Below are positions 23,803 to 32,271 of a DNA stretch of 32,862 nt, piece by piece (the stretch's first letter is position 1; each line of letters starts with the position of its first letter). A program made the position numbers and the translations under genes. This stretch comes from an uncultured Collinsella sp. Its GTDB lineage: Bacteria > Actinomycetota > Coriobacteriia > Coriobacteriales > Coriobacteriaceae. The notes beneath the pieces are model-generated. The model was given only the letters and a program-made list of their open reading frames with translations. It ran no database searches and was not told where the DNA came from. The stretch spans positions 1 to 32,862 of the forward strand of contig CABVCJ010000019.1 of NCBI GenBank assembly GCA_902496845.1. The letters are read 5' to 3'.

Positions 23803-26316
23803 TTATAGGTAGCGGCCGGTGATACTTGCGGAGCAAGCCGCGATGTCGCCCGGCGTGCCGGTGCAGACGATTTGCCCGCCCGCATCGCCACCGCCCGGGC
23901 CCATATCGATCACGTAATCGGCGTTACGGATAAGGTCGAGATCGTGTTCGATCACGATAACCGTAGCGCCCTTGGCAACGAGGCCATCAAACACGTTCAA
24001 CAGCACCTGAACATCGAGCGGATGCAGGCCGATCGTGGGCTCGTCAAATACGAATACGGCATCATCCTGCACGCGGCCCATCTCGCTCGCGAGTTTAAGG
24101 CGCTGCGCCTCACCGCCCGAGAGCGCCGGTGTGGGCTCACCCAAGGTGAGATAGCCCAAGCCCAGGTCGTGTAAGGTCTGCAAGCGCGCCTGAACCTTCT
24201 TGAGTCCCACCGTGGCGTCAAGCGCCTCATCCACACTCATATCCATGAGCTGCGGCAACGTCAGCAAGCTCCCGTCCTTGCCCTCGCGATGGATATGCGA
24301 GGCGGCCTCGGCGTAGCGCGAACCACGGCATGCCGGGCAGACGATCTCGACATCGGGCAAAAACTGCACATCGAGCGATATCGATCCCGTGCCATCGCAC
24401 GTAGGGCAGCGCAAGGCACCGGTGTTGTAGCTAAAGGCGCCCGCCTTGTAGCCGGCTGCCTTGGCCTCGGGCGTACGGGCGAAGGCGCGGCGCAGCTCAT
24501 CATGGATGTCGGCATAGGTCGCTACCGTCGAGCGCACGTTGGCACCGATGGGCGTGGCGTCAATCAGGTTTGCGCGGGCAATGCCCTCGGCATCGATCCA
24601 ACTCACGTGGCGTGGCAAGCGCTCGCCAGCTGCCTGCGCCTTAAGCGCCGGGATGAGCGTCTCAAGCACCAACGTCGTCTTGCCCGAACCCGAAACACCC
24701 GTCACCGCGACAAGGCGACCGCGCGGAATATCGACTTCAAGCGGTTTTACGGTATGGATGGCACCGGTTGCCATGCGGATATGGCCCTGGTCGAACATTT
24801 CGTCGTCAGTCACCTGCGGGCGCAAGCGCTTGGGCTCGGCGCGCAAAAACGGCGCGATGCGACTGCCCTGCGATTGTTCGACCTCGTCTACCGTGCCCGC
24901 GGCGATCATATTGCCACCGCCCGCTCCGGCAACGGGGCCCATCTCGACCAGATAATCAGCCTCCGCCAGCACGCGCGTATCGTGGTCGACAACGACCACG
25001 GTGTTGCCGTCGCCCACCAGATCGCGCATCACGCCTACCAAACCGTCGACATTGGCAGGATGCAAGCCGATCGAGGGCTCGTCCAGCACATAAAGCACGC
25101 CCGTCGATCGGTTGCGCACCACACGGGCGAGCTGCACACGCTGGCGCTCACCCGTGGAGAGCGTGGCACCGGCGCGGTCGAGTGAAAGGTAATCGAGACC
25201 CAGGTCGACCAGACGACGGGCCGTGCTCAAAAACGAATCGCAGATATCCGTCGCCATGGGCCGCATCTCGGGCGGCAAGGATGCGGGCACCCCGCGCACC
25301 CACTCAATCGCCTCGCCCAGAGTCATGGCCGCCGCCTGTGCCAGATCGATACCGCGCACCTGGGGCTGGCGCGCGGCCTCGGAAAGACGTGTGCCGCCGC
25401 AGTCACGGCATGGCCCCTCGCGCAAAAAGCGAGCCACACGCTTAAGCCCCTTGTCGTCCTTAACCTTGGCGAGCGCATTCTCAACGGTATAGACGGCGTT
25501 GTAATAGGTAAAGTCGAGCGGCGTGGCGCCCTCGCCGTTTTTGGGAACGTAGAGAATATGCTTCTTGACCGCCGGGCCGTGAAACACGATGTCGCGCTCT
25601 TGAGGCGTGAGCATGTTAAACGGCACGTCGGTGCGTACGCCCATCTCGCCGGCCACCTGTTTCATCAGGTCCCACATGAGCGTACCCCAGGGAAGCACCG
25701 CACCCTCGTTGATAGTCTTTGACTCGTCGGGCACCAGGCTCGCCTCGTCCACCTCGCGCATGACACCGGTGCCGCCACAGGTGGGGCATGCACCGCCGCT
25801 ATTGAAAGCCAAATCCTCGGCACTCGGCGCGTAGAACTCGCGACCGCACGCAGGGCACGTGAGCGACAGGCCCGCAGCCACGTTAAGGCTCGGCTCCACA
25901 CGCGCCCCGCAATGCGGGCACACGTGATGGGCGCAGCGGCTAAAGAGCAGACGCAGGCTATTGTTAAGCTCGGTCATGGTGCCAAAAGTGGAACGCACGC
26001 CCGGCACGCTCGGACGCTGGTGTAGCGCGAGCGCCGCCGGCACGTGCAGCACCTCGTCCACCTGGGCGTGTTCGGCCTGCGTCAGGCGACGTCGAGTATA
26101 GGTGCTGAGTGCTTCCAAGTAGCGACGCGAGCCCTCGGCATAAAGAACGCCCAGTGCCAGCGAGCTCTTGCCCGAACCCGACACACCGGCAATACCCACG
26201 AGCTTTCCCAGCGGAATATCGATATCGATGTCCTTGAGGTTATGGACACGTGCGCCACGCACCTCAATAGCCTGCGGGCTCATCTTCTGTTCCGTCACCT
26301 TTATCACCCTACTCAT
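23803..26316 (-). CDS. UvrA-like (UvrA2-type) ABC ATPase
   Basis: An 837-residue two-cassette ABC protein of the UvrA family. Cassette one has GVSGSGKSSL (44-53) and signature LSTGERQRVQLARVV; cassette two has GVSGSGKTTL and LSGGEAQRLKLASE; both are followed by DEP(S/T)IGLHP. Zinc modules are present: CPHCG with CPACG, CPTCGGTG, CRDCGGTR, and CPTCDGTG with CPACRGSRY. Canonical UvrA is about 940 residues; the missing part is the UvrB-binding domain, since YTRRRL is followed almost at once by the RSTFGTMTE motif. It is thus UvrA2-like, a class linked to drug and DNA-adduct tolerance rather than standard excision repair. ATG 26316 overlaps the stop of the upstream ATPase gene (ATGAGTAG). A start at 26283 (MSPQAIEVRG) fits family N-termini equally well. 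Confidence 0.9.
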   Translation of the reverse strand: MSRVIKVTEQKMSPQAIEVRGARVHNLKDIDIDIPLGKLVGIAGVSGSGKSSLALGVLYAEGSRRYLEALSTYTRRRLTQAEHAQVDEVLHVPAALALHQRPSVPGVRSTFGTMTELNNSLRLLFSRCAHHVCPHCGARVEPSLNVAAGLSLTCPACGREFYAPSAEDLAFNSGGACPTCGGTGVMREVDEASLVPDESKTINEGAVLPWGTLMWDLMKQVAGEMGVRTDVPFNMLTPQERDIVFHGPAVKKHILYVPKNGEGATPLDFTYYNAVYTVENALAKVKDDKGLKRVARFLREGPCRDCGGTRLSEAARQPQVRGIDLAQAAAMTLGEAIEWVRGVPASLPPEMRPMATDICDSFLSTARRLVDLGLDYLSLDRAGATLSTGERQRVQLARVVRNRSTGVLYVLDEPSIGLHPANVDGLVGVMRDLVGDGNTVVVVDHDTRVLAEADYLVEMGPVAGAGGGNMIAAGTVDEVEQSQGSRIAPFLRAEPKRLRPQVTDDEMFDQGHIRMATGAIHTVKPLEVDIPRGRLVAVTGVSGSGKTTLVLETLIPALKAQAAGERLPRHVSWIDAEGIARANLIDATPIGANVRSTVATYADIHDELRRAFARTPEAKAAGYKAGAFSYNTGALRCPTCDGTGSISLDVQFLPDVEIVCPACRGSRYAEAASHIHREGKDGSLLTLPQLMDMSVDEALDATVGLKKVQARLQTLHDLGLGYLTLGEPTPALSGGEAQRLKLASEMGRVQDDAVFVFDEPTIGLHPLDVQVLLNVFDGLVAKGATVIVIEHDLDLIRNADYVIDMGPGGGDAGGQIVCTGTPGDIAACSASITGRYL

Positions 26317-27427
26317 GCCATAAAACGCGGTCGCGGATGTACTCGCCCAGCATGGGCACGGTAAACCGGACGAGGCCGTATCCGGCAGCCTCGATGACGC
26401 GCTCGCGAATCAGGCTTGCGCGATATTTACTCGCCCAGCTTTGGGTGCGATCGCAGCGCTCAATGATATCCGCCATGCGCGTCGGTTTACCCTCGTCAGC
26501 AGCCATGGCCTCGATAAAGAGGCGTTGTGGACTGCGCAGCCCGTAATACAGTGGCGCGTCAACCGCTTCGTAGAACTCGGAGACGGCATCCGCATGGCCA
26601 TCCTCGACATCGCGCCTTTCGATGGCCTGCGAGCCACGCCGGACAGTAGAGCGCCACATGTAATAGCCCACCAGCTGGACCATATAGGGATGACCCATAC
26701 TCTTGTGTGCCGCAAGGCCAGCCGTCTCCGCATCAACATTAAGACCAGCGTCCTCAACCGTCTGAATAAACGCATCACGTACCTTGGGCAAAGAAATCGC
26801 CCCCAGTGTGCGCTGCTGAGCACGGCGTAAAAACGTCACGCTCGGTTCTTCGAGTAGATCGTCCACCATGCTGGGCAGGCCGGCAAACACCAAGGCAAGG
26901 CCGCGCTGTTCGCTATCGGGCAGGCCTGTGGCATCTTGGTCTCCCAGCACCTGCTGGTAGAGAACGGCGAGAGCCGCCAGCTCCTCGATAGATGCCGACT
27001 GGGCCTCGTCGATCGCAAGCAGGATGCCCTTTCCCGGCCCAATCTTTTTGAGGCGTTCATTGACCAGCCCCCGCAACGTCTCACCCTTTGCCCGCGCCGC
27101 CTCGACCGACATCCGGCCAAACGACGGACCGAGCTCCATTGACGTCACAACGGGTTTATTCGAGCGAAGCGCGTCGGCCAAGCGGTCGCATAAGCCAAGC
27201 GAGGCGGAATCGGAGACAACCGCCCATCCGCGCGCGCTGGCTAGACGCTGCAGCTCCCGTAGGAGAACCGTTTTGCCACAGCCGCGGTTTCCCGTAATGA
27301 GCATGAGCCTCCCGGGGGCACCGGCACCGTTATCGAGCCCTTCCTCAAAATCTTCGATAACCGACTCGCGACCGATGAGTACCGGGGGCCGCTTGCCGGC
27401 AGTGGGCTTAAAGGGATTTGGATTCAT
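26309..27427 (-). CDS. AAA-type ATPase with a probable C-terminal winged helix
   Basis: A 372-residue ATP-binding protein. Walker A is GNRGCGKT (46-53) and Walker B is ILLAIDEAQ (about 135-143); LVFAGLPSM would be the sensor strand. A helical lid follows, then a C-terminal segment (about 295-372: SPQRLFIEAMAADEG, RMADIIERCDRTQSWASKYRASLIRERVIE) that reads as a winged helix-turn-helix. This arrangement is common in Orc1/Cdc6-like and MalT-like NTPases and in ATPases found with toxin or regulatory systems; the role here is unknown. ATG 27427 has GAGGAGG five bases upstream. Its stop overlaps the UvrA-like start, so they are translationally coupled. Confidence 0.82.
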   Translation of the reverse strand: MNPNPFKPTAGKRPPVLIGRESVIEDFEEGLDNGAGAPGRLMLITGNRGCGKTVLLRELQRLASARGWAVVSDSASLGLCDRLADALRSNKPVVTSMELGPSFGRMSVEAARAKGETLRGLVNERLKKIGPGKGILLAIDEAQSASIEELAALAVLYQQVLGDQDATGLPDSEQRGLALVFAGLPSMVDDLLEEPSVTFLRRAQQRTLGAISLPKVRDAFIQTVEDAGLNVDAETAGLAAHKSMGHPYMVQLVGYYMWRSTVRRGSQAIERRDVEDGHADAVSEFYEAVDAPLYYGLRSPQRLFIEAMAADEGKPTRMADIIERCDRTQSWASKYRASLIRERVIEAAGYGLVRFTVPMLGEYIRDRVLWHE

Positions 27428-27460
27428 GTCGGCCTCCTCGGATTGGCAAACCCTGCTAAT

Positions 27461-27493
27461 AGTTATACCAACTTATACCGAGTTATACCAACT
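27461..27493 (-). promoter_or_regulatory. Three 10-bp tandem repeats before the ATPase/UvrA-like operon
   Basis: TTATACC occurs at 27463, 27473 and 27483 (AGTTATACCA, ACTTATACCG, AGTTATACCA, then ACT). On the coding strand this reads GGTATAA three times, one helical turn apart, 36 bases upstream of the start codon. It probably holds both -10-like elements and a regulator-binding site. Confidence 0.6.
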
Positions 27494-27495
27494 GA

Positions 27496-27526
27496 ATGTG
27501 ACAAAGGAACTGTCCCTTTGTCACAT
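27496..27526. repeat. Dispersed palindrome, copy 3
   Basis: ATGTGACAAAGG (27496-27507) and CCTTTGTCACAT (27515-27526) form arms of an imperfect copy of the element at 23766. It overlaps the stop codon (27521-27523) of the TetM-like gene. Confidence 0.8.
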
Positions 27527-29524
27527 GTGGCCGAAAAACTCGGCGTCTGCTGCCCGCCAGGGGCGGAAGGTGTCGGGATCGACCTTTACGTGCGCCGCGG
27601 CGGGTACGTCGTACCATTTGACCGTGTAGCCGGCGCCGTGAGAGCAAAAGACCGAATCGGGCGTGTTGGGCAGATCGGCCTCGGGCTCATAGGCGGCCGT
27701 CTCGATTACGTGCTCGGCATCATGGCAAGCCACATAGCCGGCGAACTCCAGGTACAGATGCCCGCGACCGCTCGTGTAGGCAGCCACCTCCAGCGCATAA
27801 TCCTGAACCTCGGATGCCGGCACGCGACCCACAAGCTTCGCTCGGTCGCCCGCCATCGTCGGCGGCTCGTACTCGGCACCCATGCGCGTGGCATCCGAGA
27901 GCGCCCGGCCCACGCACTCCCCCGGCACTTCGAGCTCAAAGTGGTACCACGGCTCCAACAGTACCGCCGCGCCGGCCTCACGTGCCCGCATGAACCCCTG
28001 GCGAATCGCGCGGTACGTGGCCTGACGAAAATCGCCGCCCTCGGTGTGTTTGGCATGCGCGCGGCCGCCCGTGAGCGTAATGCGCACATCGGTGATGGGC
28101 GAGCCGGTCAGCACGCCCAAGTGATCGCGCTCCATGGCGTTGGTGAGCGCCAGACGCTGCCAGTTAAGATCGAGCTCGTCAGTCGAGGTCACGGTGCCAA
28201 ACTGCACGCCCGAACCCGCTGGCAACGGCTCCAGGCTCAGATGCACCTCGGCATAGTGGCGCAGTGGCTCAAAGTGGCCCACGCCCTCAACCGGCTGCGA
28301 AATAGTCTCCTTATAGAGAATGCCACCAGGCTCAAACGCAATCGAAAGGCCAAAACGATCTGCCAACACCCGCTGCACGACCTCGAGCTGCACGGCGCCC
28401 ATTAACTGCAAATGAATCTGCTCAAGATGCGTATTCCAGCTTACGCCGAGCATGGGATCCTCGTCCGCCAACTCAGTCAGCGCTTTGAACACCGCGTGGA
28501 CATCGTGTTCGCCCGGAAGCACCGTATAGGTGAGGACCGGCGCAATGACGGGCGCATCGCCCGCGGGCTCCGCGCCCAGGGCGTCCCCCGGGCGAACGTG
28601 CGCAAGACCCGTCACGGCACAAATACCGCCAGCAGCAACTTCTTGGGCAAGCTCATACTTTTCGCCGTTATAGATGCGTACCTGATCGACCTTCTGCTCC
28701 CATGCCTCGGCGCCGGAACGTCCGTTAATCAGCTGTTTGGCATGCAGCGTGCCGCCGGTCACTTTAACCCATGCCAAGCGCTCGCCGCGATCCCCGCGGC
28801 TCACGCGGTAGACGCGCGCGGCAAACTCCGGGTGCCATGCCTGTTCACGCATCAGCGCGCATATACCATCCAGCAGCTCGTCCACACCTTGGTCCTTGAG
28901 CGCCGAGCCGGCAAAGCAGGGAAAGAGCTTGCGCTCGGCAACCATGCGCGACAGCGTTGCGACGGAAAGCTCACCCGCTTCAAGAAACTCCTCGAGCGCC
29001 GCCTCGTCCAACGCAGCGGCGTCCTCCTGAACGGCACCGCCCGCCAACAGTTCGTTGGCATCCAGGCAACCTTCGGAAAGACGCTGCCCAAGCTGCGCCA
29101 GCAAAACATCGCGGCCGGGATTCTCCAAATCAATTTTGTTGATATAGATGAATGTCGGAATGTCATAGCGCGCAAGCAGGCGCCACAGGGTTTCGGTGTG
29201 CCCCTGCACGCCATCGTTGGCGCCCACAACCAAAATCGCGTAGTCGAGTGCGCGCAGCGTGCGCTCCGCCTCGGCAGAAAAATCGACATGCCCCGGCGCA
29301 TCCACGAGCATGACGTGGGTATCGCCATGGTCGAGCACGGCCTGCGACGAGAAGATCGTGATGCCGCGCTCGCGCTCAATCTCGTTCGTATCCAGATGCG
29401 AATCGCCATCGTCCACGCGGCCGCGCTTGCGAATGCGACCCGCGTTGAACAGCATGGCCTCGGCCAACGTGGTCTTGCCGGCATCGACATGCGCCAAGAT
29501 TCCAACGACCGCTTGCTTCGACAT
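27521..29524 (-). CDS. TetM/EF-G-related translational GTPase
   Basis: A 667-residue GTPase of the elongation-factor-G/ribosomal-protection superfamily. G1 is AHVDAGKT (11-18), G2 is RGIT (53-56), G3 is DAPGH (75-79), G4 is NKID (129-132) and G5 is in GSALKDQG. Domains II to V follow, as in Tet(M)/Tet(O). G3 differs from the usual DTPGH, and the protein is somewhat longer than Tet(M) (639). It belongs to the divergent chromosomal group often named as tetracycline-resistance ribosomal protection proteins; resistance is not shown by the sequence. ATG 29524 has AGAGGAGAG four to five bases upstream, and the family N-terminus starts there. The final codons overlap a dispersed palindrome. Confidence 0.85.
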   Translation of the reverse strand: MSKQAVVGILAHVDAGKTTLAEAMLFNAGRIRKRGRVDDGDSHLDTNEIERERGITIFSSQAVLDHGDTHVMLVDAPGHVDFSAEAERTLRALDYAILVVGANDGVQGHTETLWRLLARYDIPTFIYINKIDLENPGRDVLLAQLGQRLSEGCLDANELLAGGAVQEDAAALDEAALEEFLEAGELSVATLSRMVAERKLFPCFAGSALKDQGVDELLDGICALMREQAWHPEFAARVYRVSRGDRGERLAWVKVTGGTLHAKQLINGRSGAEAWEQKVDQVRIYNGEKYELAQEVAAGGICAVTGLAHVRPGDALGAEPAGDAPVIAPVLTYTVLPGEHDVHAVFKALTELADEDPMLGVSWNTHLEQIHLQLMGAVQLEVVQRVLADRFGLSIAFEPGGILYKETISQPVEGVGHFEPLRHYAEVHLSLEPLPAGSGVQFGTVTSTDELDLNWQRLALTNAMERDHLGVLTGSPITDVRITLTGGRAHAKHTEGGDFRQATYRAIRQGFMRAREAGAAVLLEPWYHFELEVPGECVGRALSDATRMGAEYEPPTMAGDRAKLVGRVPASEVQDYALEVAAYTSGRGHLYLEFAGYVACHDAEHVIETAAYEPEADLPNTPDSVFCSHGAGYTVKWYDVPAAAHVKVDPDTFRPWRAADAEFFGHM

Positions 29525-29712
29525 GACTCTCCTCTTATATACAAGCCCATCGTACGCGGCAACGGGCATCCTCGTTCCACACTGGATGATACAATTTACG
29601 AGCCGGCGGGCGAAGCGGGCCCTATCCCCCGACCGAGCTCATCGCCCCGCGTTGCCGCGCGACGATTTTCGTAGGTTCGCGCCTTGCGAAAGCCGGCTTG
29701 CAAAACAGTGCA

Positions 29713-29752
29713 GCGAACGAAAATGGCCCCACCCGGAGCCATTTTCGTTCGC
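29713..29752. terminator. Long hairpin between the GNAT and TetM-like genes
   Basis: Perfect 15-bp arms, GCGAACGAAAATGGC (29713-29727) and GCCATTTTCGTTCGC (29738-29752), with a ten-base loop. It lies 27 bases after the GNAT stop on the minus strand. No separate T-tract is present, so it is a likely but not certain terminator. Confidence 0.65.
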
Positions 29753-29779
29753 GCGAATTGTTGAAACGCGTCCCTGCTC

Positions 29780-30268
29780 TTACGCCTCGCGCAGCCAGTC
29801 AAACGCAACACGCGGCGTGCCGTCTGACACATACACGACGCCGGCACGCTCGAACCCCGCCTTAATACTCGCGCCCTGCATGGGCAGGTTGTCCTGATGC
29901 GTGTCGATGCGCAGGTGATCGGCACGCTCCTTGGCAAAGGCAAACATCGCAGCCGCGATACCGTGCGCGGTGCCGTCGGACGCCACACGGTGCAGCACGG
30001 CGTACGGAGTGTCGCTGCGCCATTGCCCGTCCTCTATTACGTCATAGCACTCGTCCGGGCCCGGCAAAAAGGCAAACGTCGCCACCACGCGGCCGTTGAC
30101 TTCGAACACATAGCTGCCTCCGGCAGCGATATCGGCAGCCAGCTGCTCGACCGAAGGCGTACCCACCGGCCACTGCGTAGCATTACCGTGCGCGCGCATA
30201 AAGGCGCGGGCTACATCATAGATAGCCATGACAGTGGGAATGTCGGTATCGAGTGTTTTTCTGATCAT
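29780..30268 (-). CDS. GNAT-family N-acetyltransferase
   Basis: A 162-residue GCN5-related acetyltransferase. It shows the N-terminal IRKTLDTDIPTVMAIYDVARAFM helix region, the VFEVNGRVVATFAF strands, the acetyl-CoA-binding region VLHRVASDGTAHGIAAAMFAFA and the C-terminal RIDTHQDNLPMQGASIKAGFERAGVVY. The last is the family's typical motif-B end and fits small-molecule or peptide acetylation. The substrate is unknown. ATG 30268 is used; a GTG one codon upstream (30271) is equally possible with GAGG upstream. It is divergent from the zinc-ribbon-like gene, with an inverted repeat between them. Confidence 0.88.
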   Translation of the reverse strand: MIRKTLDTDIPTVMAIYDVARAFMRAHGNATQWPVGTPSVEQLAADIAAGGSYVFEVNGRVVATFAFLPGPDECYDVIEDGQWRSDTPYAVLHRVASDGTAHGIAAAMFAFAKERADHLRIDTHQDNLPMQGASIKAGFERAGVVYVSDGTPRVAFDWLREA

Positions 30269-30289
30269 CACGCGGCGACCTCACGTTTA

Positions 30290-30321
30290 TTGGTATCACT
30301 TTGATTGGGCAATGATACCAA
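30290..30321. promoter_or_regulatory. Inverted repeat in the divergent promoter region
   Basis: TTGGTATCA (30290-30298) and TGATACCAA (30313-30321) are perfect 9-bp arms separated by 14 bases, midway between divergent start codons at 30268 and 30346. A dimeric regulator site is the likely reading. The half-site resembles the TTATACCAA units at 27463-27493. Confidence 0.5.
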
Positions 30322-30345
30322 CGTTTGGAGAAGGGTGCGAAGCAG

Positions 30346-30642
30346 ATGGGAAGCAAAAAGCGAGCCGCCTGGTCAAAGGCCAAAAGCGAGTTTTTGGGCG
30401 CTGCCACCGGCGGCGATATGAGCGACCTGTTTGCGCGCGAAGACGAGCGCCGCGACGCCCTGGACGCCGAGCGCGATGAGGCCTGGCGCTACAAGTCGTG
30501 CGAGCGCAAAAACCGTTACGACACGCGCGCTGAGGCCGAGGCTGTTATGGCCGACTGCGAAAACCGCGGGCGGCGTGGTTTGGCCTGCTACAAATGCGAA
30601 TACTGCGGTGGATGGCACCTGACGTCGCACCCTTGGAAATAG
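30346..30642 (+). CDS. Small zinc-ribbon-like protein
   Basis: A 98-residue basic/acidic protein ending in C81-x2-C84-x2-C87-GGWH91-LTS, with C52 earlier. Two cysteines plus a further cysteine and histidine suggest a treble-clef or ribbon zinc site. The middle is a charged helix (REDERRDALDAERDEAWRY) and the segment KNRYDTRAEAEAVM precedes the cysteines. Similar short proteins ending CxxCGxWHLT are common in actinobacteria and phages, without known function. ATG 30346 has GGAGAAGG upstream; a TTG at 30325 is in frame but unsupported. Confidence 0.8.
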   Translation: MGSKKRAAWSKAKSEFLGAATGGDMSDLFAREDERRDALDAERDEAWRYKSCERKNRYDTRAEAEAVMADCENRGRRGLACYKCEYCGGWHLTSHPWK

Positions 30643-30690
30643 GCACTGCATCGGCACAGCATTGACGGAGCGCCAGCCATCGCACGCAAG

Positions 30691-31395
30691 CTACGGGCGC
30701 GGCGGCACCAAAACATCGTAACGAACGGCCTTGCCCGCAAGTTGATAGCTCGGCTTAACGCCGGCAAGCAGCGGCCCCTTCACCGGCCGCTTGATAACGA
30801 CCTTGCGCGGGTGCACCGCGAGCGCAGCTTCGACCAGTGTTTCCTCATCGGCACACGGCTGCTCCAAATGGTGCAAGAGTTGAAACTTCTTTTTCACCGC
30901 CGCGCTCTTGGTGCGCTCGGGAAACATGGGGTCCAGATACACCACGTCGGGGGCGGCAAGCTCGTCCCGCTCGATCAGCCCAGCTGTATGGCGAAGGCCG
31001 GCAATGCTGTCCTCGCCCGAATGAAGGCGCATGCGAGCCACGGCAACCGCAAGCGCCGGATCATCCGCCGCGCGCTCCAAGGCGTCTTGAAGCAACGCCG
31101 CAATCACGCAATCCTGCTCATACAGATCGACGGTAAAGCCCGCTGCCGCCAGCAGCAGCGAATCCTCGCCAAAGCCTGCCGTAGCGTCAATCGCCCATGG
31201 TCGTTCGATGCCCTTTGTGCGCGCAGCCTTCACCAACAGCTCTTGCTGCAGACGGCCCTGCTTGAGTCGCGGCAGCATGCGGCCAAAATCGGCACGCAGC
31301 TCCATCGTGCCGTCGGTGAGCGTGAGGCCCTCGGACTTCCCGGTCAGCTCAAGCCCCGCGGCCCGAGCAGCAGAAAAGGGATCGACGACGCCCAT
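30691..31395 (-). CDS. rsmJ: 16S rRNA (guanine-1516 N2)-methyltransferase-like protein
   Basis: A 234-residue class I SAM-dependent methyltransferase matching RsmJ. Motif I is AIDATAGFGEDSLLLAAAG (68-86), the acidic loop is DLYEQD (90-95), and the catalytic/target motif is VVYLDPMFP (152-159) followed by KSAAVKKK. The late motif KVVIKRPVKGPLLA matches the family as well. RsmJ methylates G1516 in the small-subunit rRNA of enterobacteria; the same position is presumed. ATG 31395 has AAGGAG six bases upstream. It follows a small membrane-protein gene on the same strand. Confidence 0.88.
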   Translation of the reverse strand: MGVVDPFSAARAAGLELTGKSEGLTLTDGTMELRADFGRMLPRLKQGRLQQELLVKAARTKGIERPWAIDATAGFGEDSLLLAAAGFTVDLYEQDCVIAALLQDALERAADDPALAVAVARMRLHSGEDSIAGLRHTAGLIERDELAAPDVVYLDPMFPERTKSAAVKKKFQLLHHLEQPCADEETLVEAALAVHPRKVVIKRPVKGPLLAGVKPSYQLAGKAVRYDVLVPPRP

Positions 31396-31458
31396 GGGTA
31401 CTCCTTAACAATCAAAACGAATACGTGAGCGCCGTTTATGTCGGCACCCAACCGTCCG

Positions 31459-31599
31459 CTATTGTCCCACATGCGACATGGCCCACAGCATCGCAATGCA
31501 AAGTACCGCCATCAATCCCGTGCACACGGCAGCGATCACGGAATCGCCCATGCGCCTTCCCAACGACCGCGGCTCACGCACTTGCCCTGCTCCGTACAT
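31459..31599 (-). CDS. Small one-helix membrane protein (46 residues)
   Basis: A short gene with one predicted membrane helix (about residues 20-42, SVIAAVCTGLMAVLCIAMLWAM) after a basic N-terminus (MYGAGQVREPRSLGRRM). The support is a very good ribosome site, AAGGAGGAG (31605-31613), seven bases from ATG 31599; a second ATG at 31602 is directly before it. It ends 63 bases before rsmJ on the same strand. Proteins this short are often missed. Function unknown. Confidence 0.6.
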   Translation of the reverse strand: MYGAGQVREPRSLGRRMGDSVIAAVCTGLMAVLCIAMLWAMSHVGQ

Positions 31600-31831
31600 C
31601 ATGACTCCTCCTTGAGACCAGCTCCTTGTTACGGCCTCATCATCGCAGCGCCGCACATGGGCTGCCATCGATTTGCCTTACAGCTGGCTTTCCTTTTTGA
31701 AAGGTTGGACCGTGCAGGCAAGAGACGCTTTCAAACGCATGCATCGCCCCGTTGAACTACAATGTGCTTCACGATATGTGCCGCAACCTGGGTGCGACAG
31801 ATTCTCCGCGCCCGCATCGAAAGGACCAGCT

Positions 31832-32233
31832 ATGAGCGCCGCTCGCAAGACACTCAAAATCCTTGCCCTGATTTATTTTGTTCTGGGCATCGCCAGTCTC
31901 GTCATTGGAATCGCCGGCATCGCGACCGGCAACCTCGATTCCACGTACGGGTCGAACGCCATGCTCGCCGCGGTCGTGCTGGTCGCCAAGGGCCTCATCG
32001 ATCTCGCCGCAGGTGTTGCGGGCATCAAGGGCGCCAACAAGCCTTCGCAGGTGGATGCTGCGTTTAAGCTCGGCATCGTTGCCGCAATCGCCACGATTGC
32101 GCAGGCCGCGCTCACGCTTCCCGCGCTCGGCGGCAGCGCCGTCAATATCGTCGCCTTTGTCATCGTGGTGTACGACCTGTTCTTTGTTCAGCAGGCACAC
32201 GCCGTTAAGGCCGAGAACAAGGACCGCCTGTAA
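31832..32233 (+). CDS. Four-helix integral membrane protein
   Basis: A 133-residue hydrophobic protein with four membrane helices (about 8-30, 43-66, 77-95 and 102-122) and a charged C-terminus (HAVKAENKDRL). No family is recognised with confidence; it resembles small uncharacterised proteins of the DUF4064 kind. ATG 31832 has AAAGGA eight bases upstream; longer in-frame upstream codons lack both a ribosome site and hydrophobic character. It is followed by a terminator and convergent with the methyltransferase gene. Confidence 0.78.
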   Translation: MSAARKTLKILALIYFVLGIASLVIGIAGIATGNLDSTYGSNAMLAAVVLVAKGLIDLAAGVAGIKGANKPSQVDAAFKLGIVAAIATIAQAALTLPALGGSAVNIVAFVIVVYDLFFVQQAHAVKAENKDRL

Positions 32234-32271
32234 GCGCTCGCTTCTCATAACCTCTGCAGCCAAGCAACTAA

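Noticed and set aside
27521..29524. Confident call as a tetracycline-resistance gene
   Set aside because: Family resemblance only; the G3 motif and chromosomal setting differ from acquired tet genes.
28412..29674. A 420-codon open frame on the plus strand opposite the TetM-like gene
   Set aside because: Antisense to a well-supported gene; no family motif or ribosome site.
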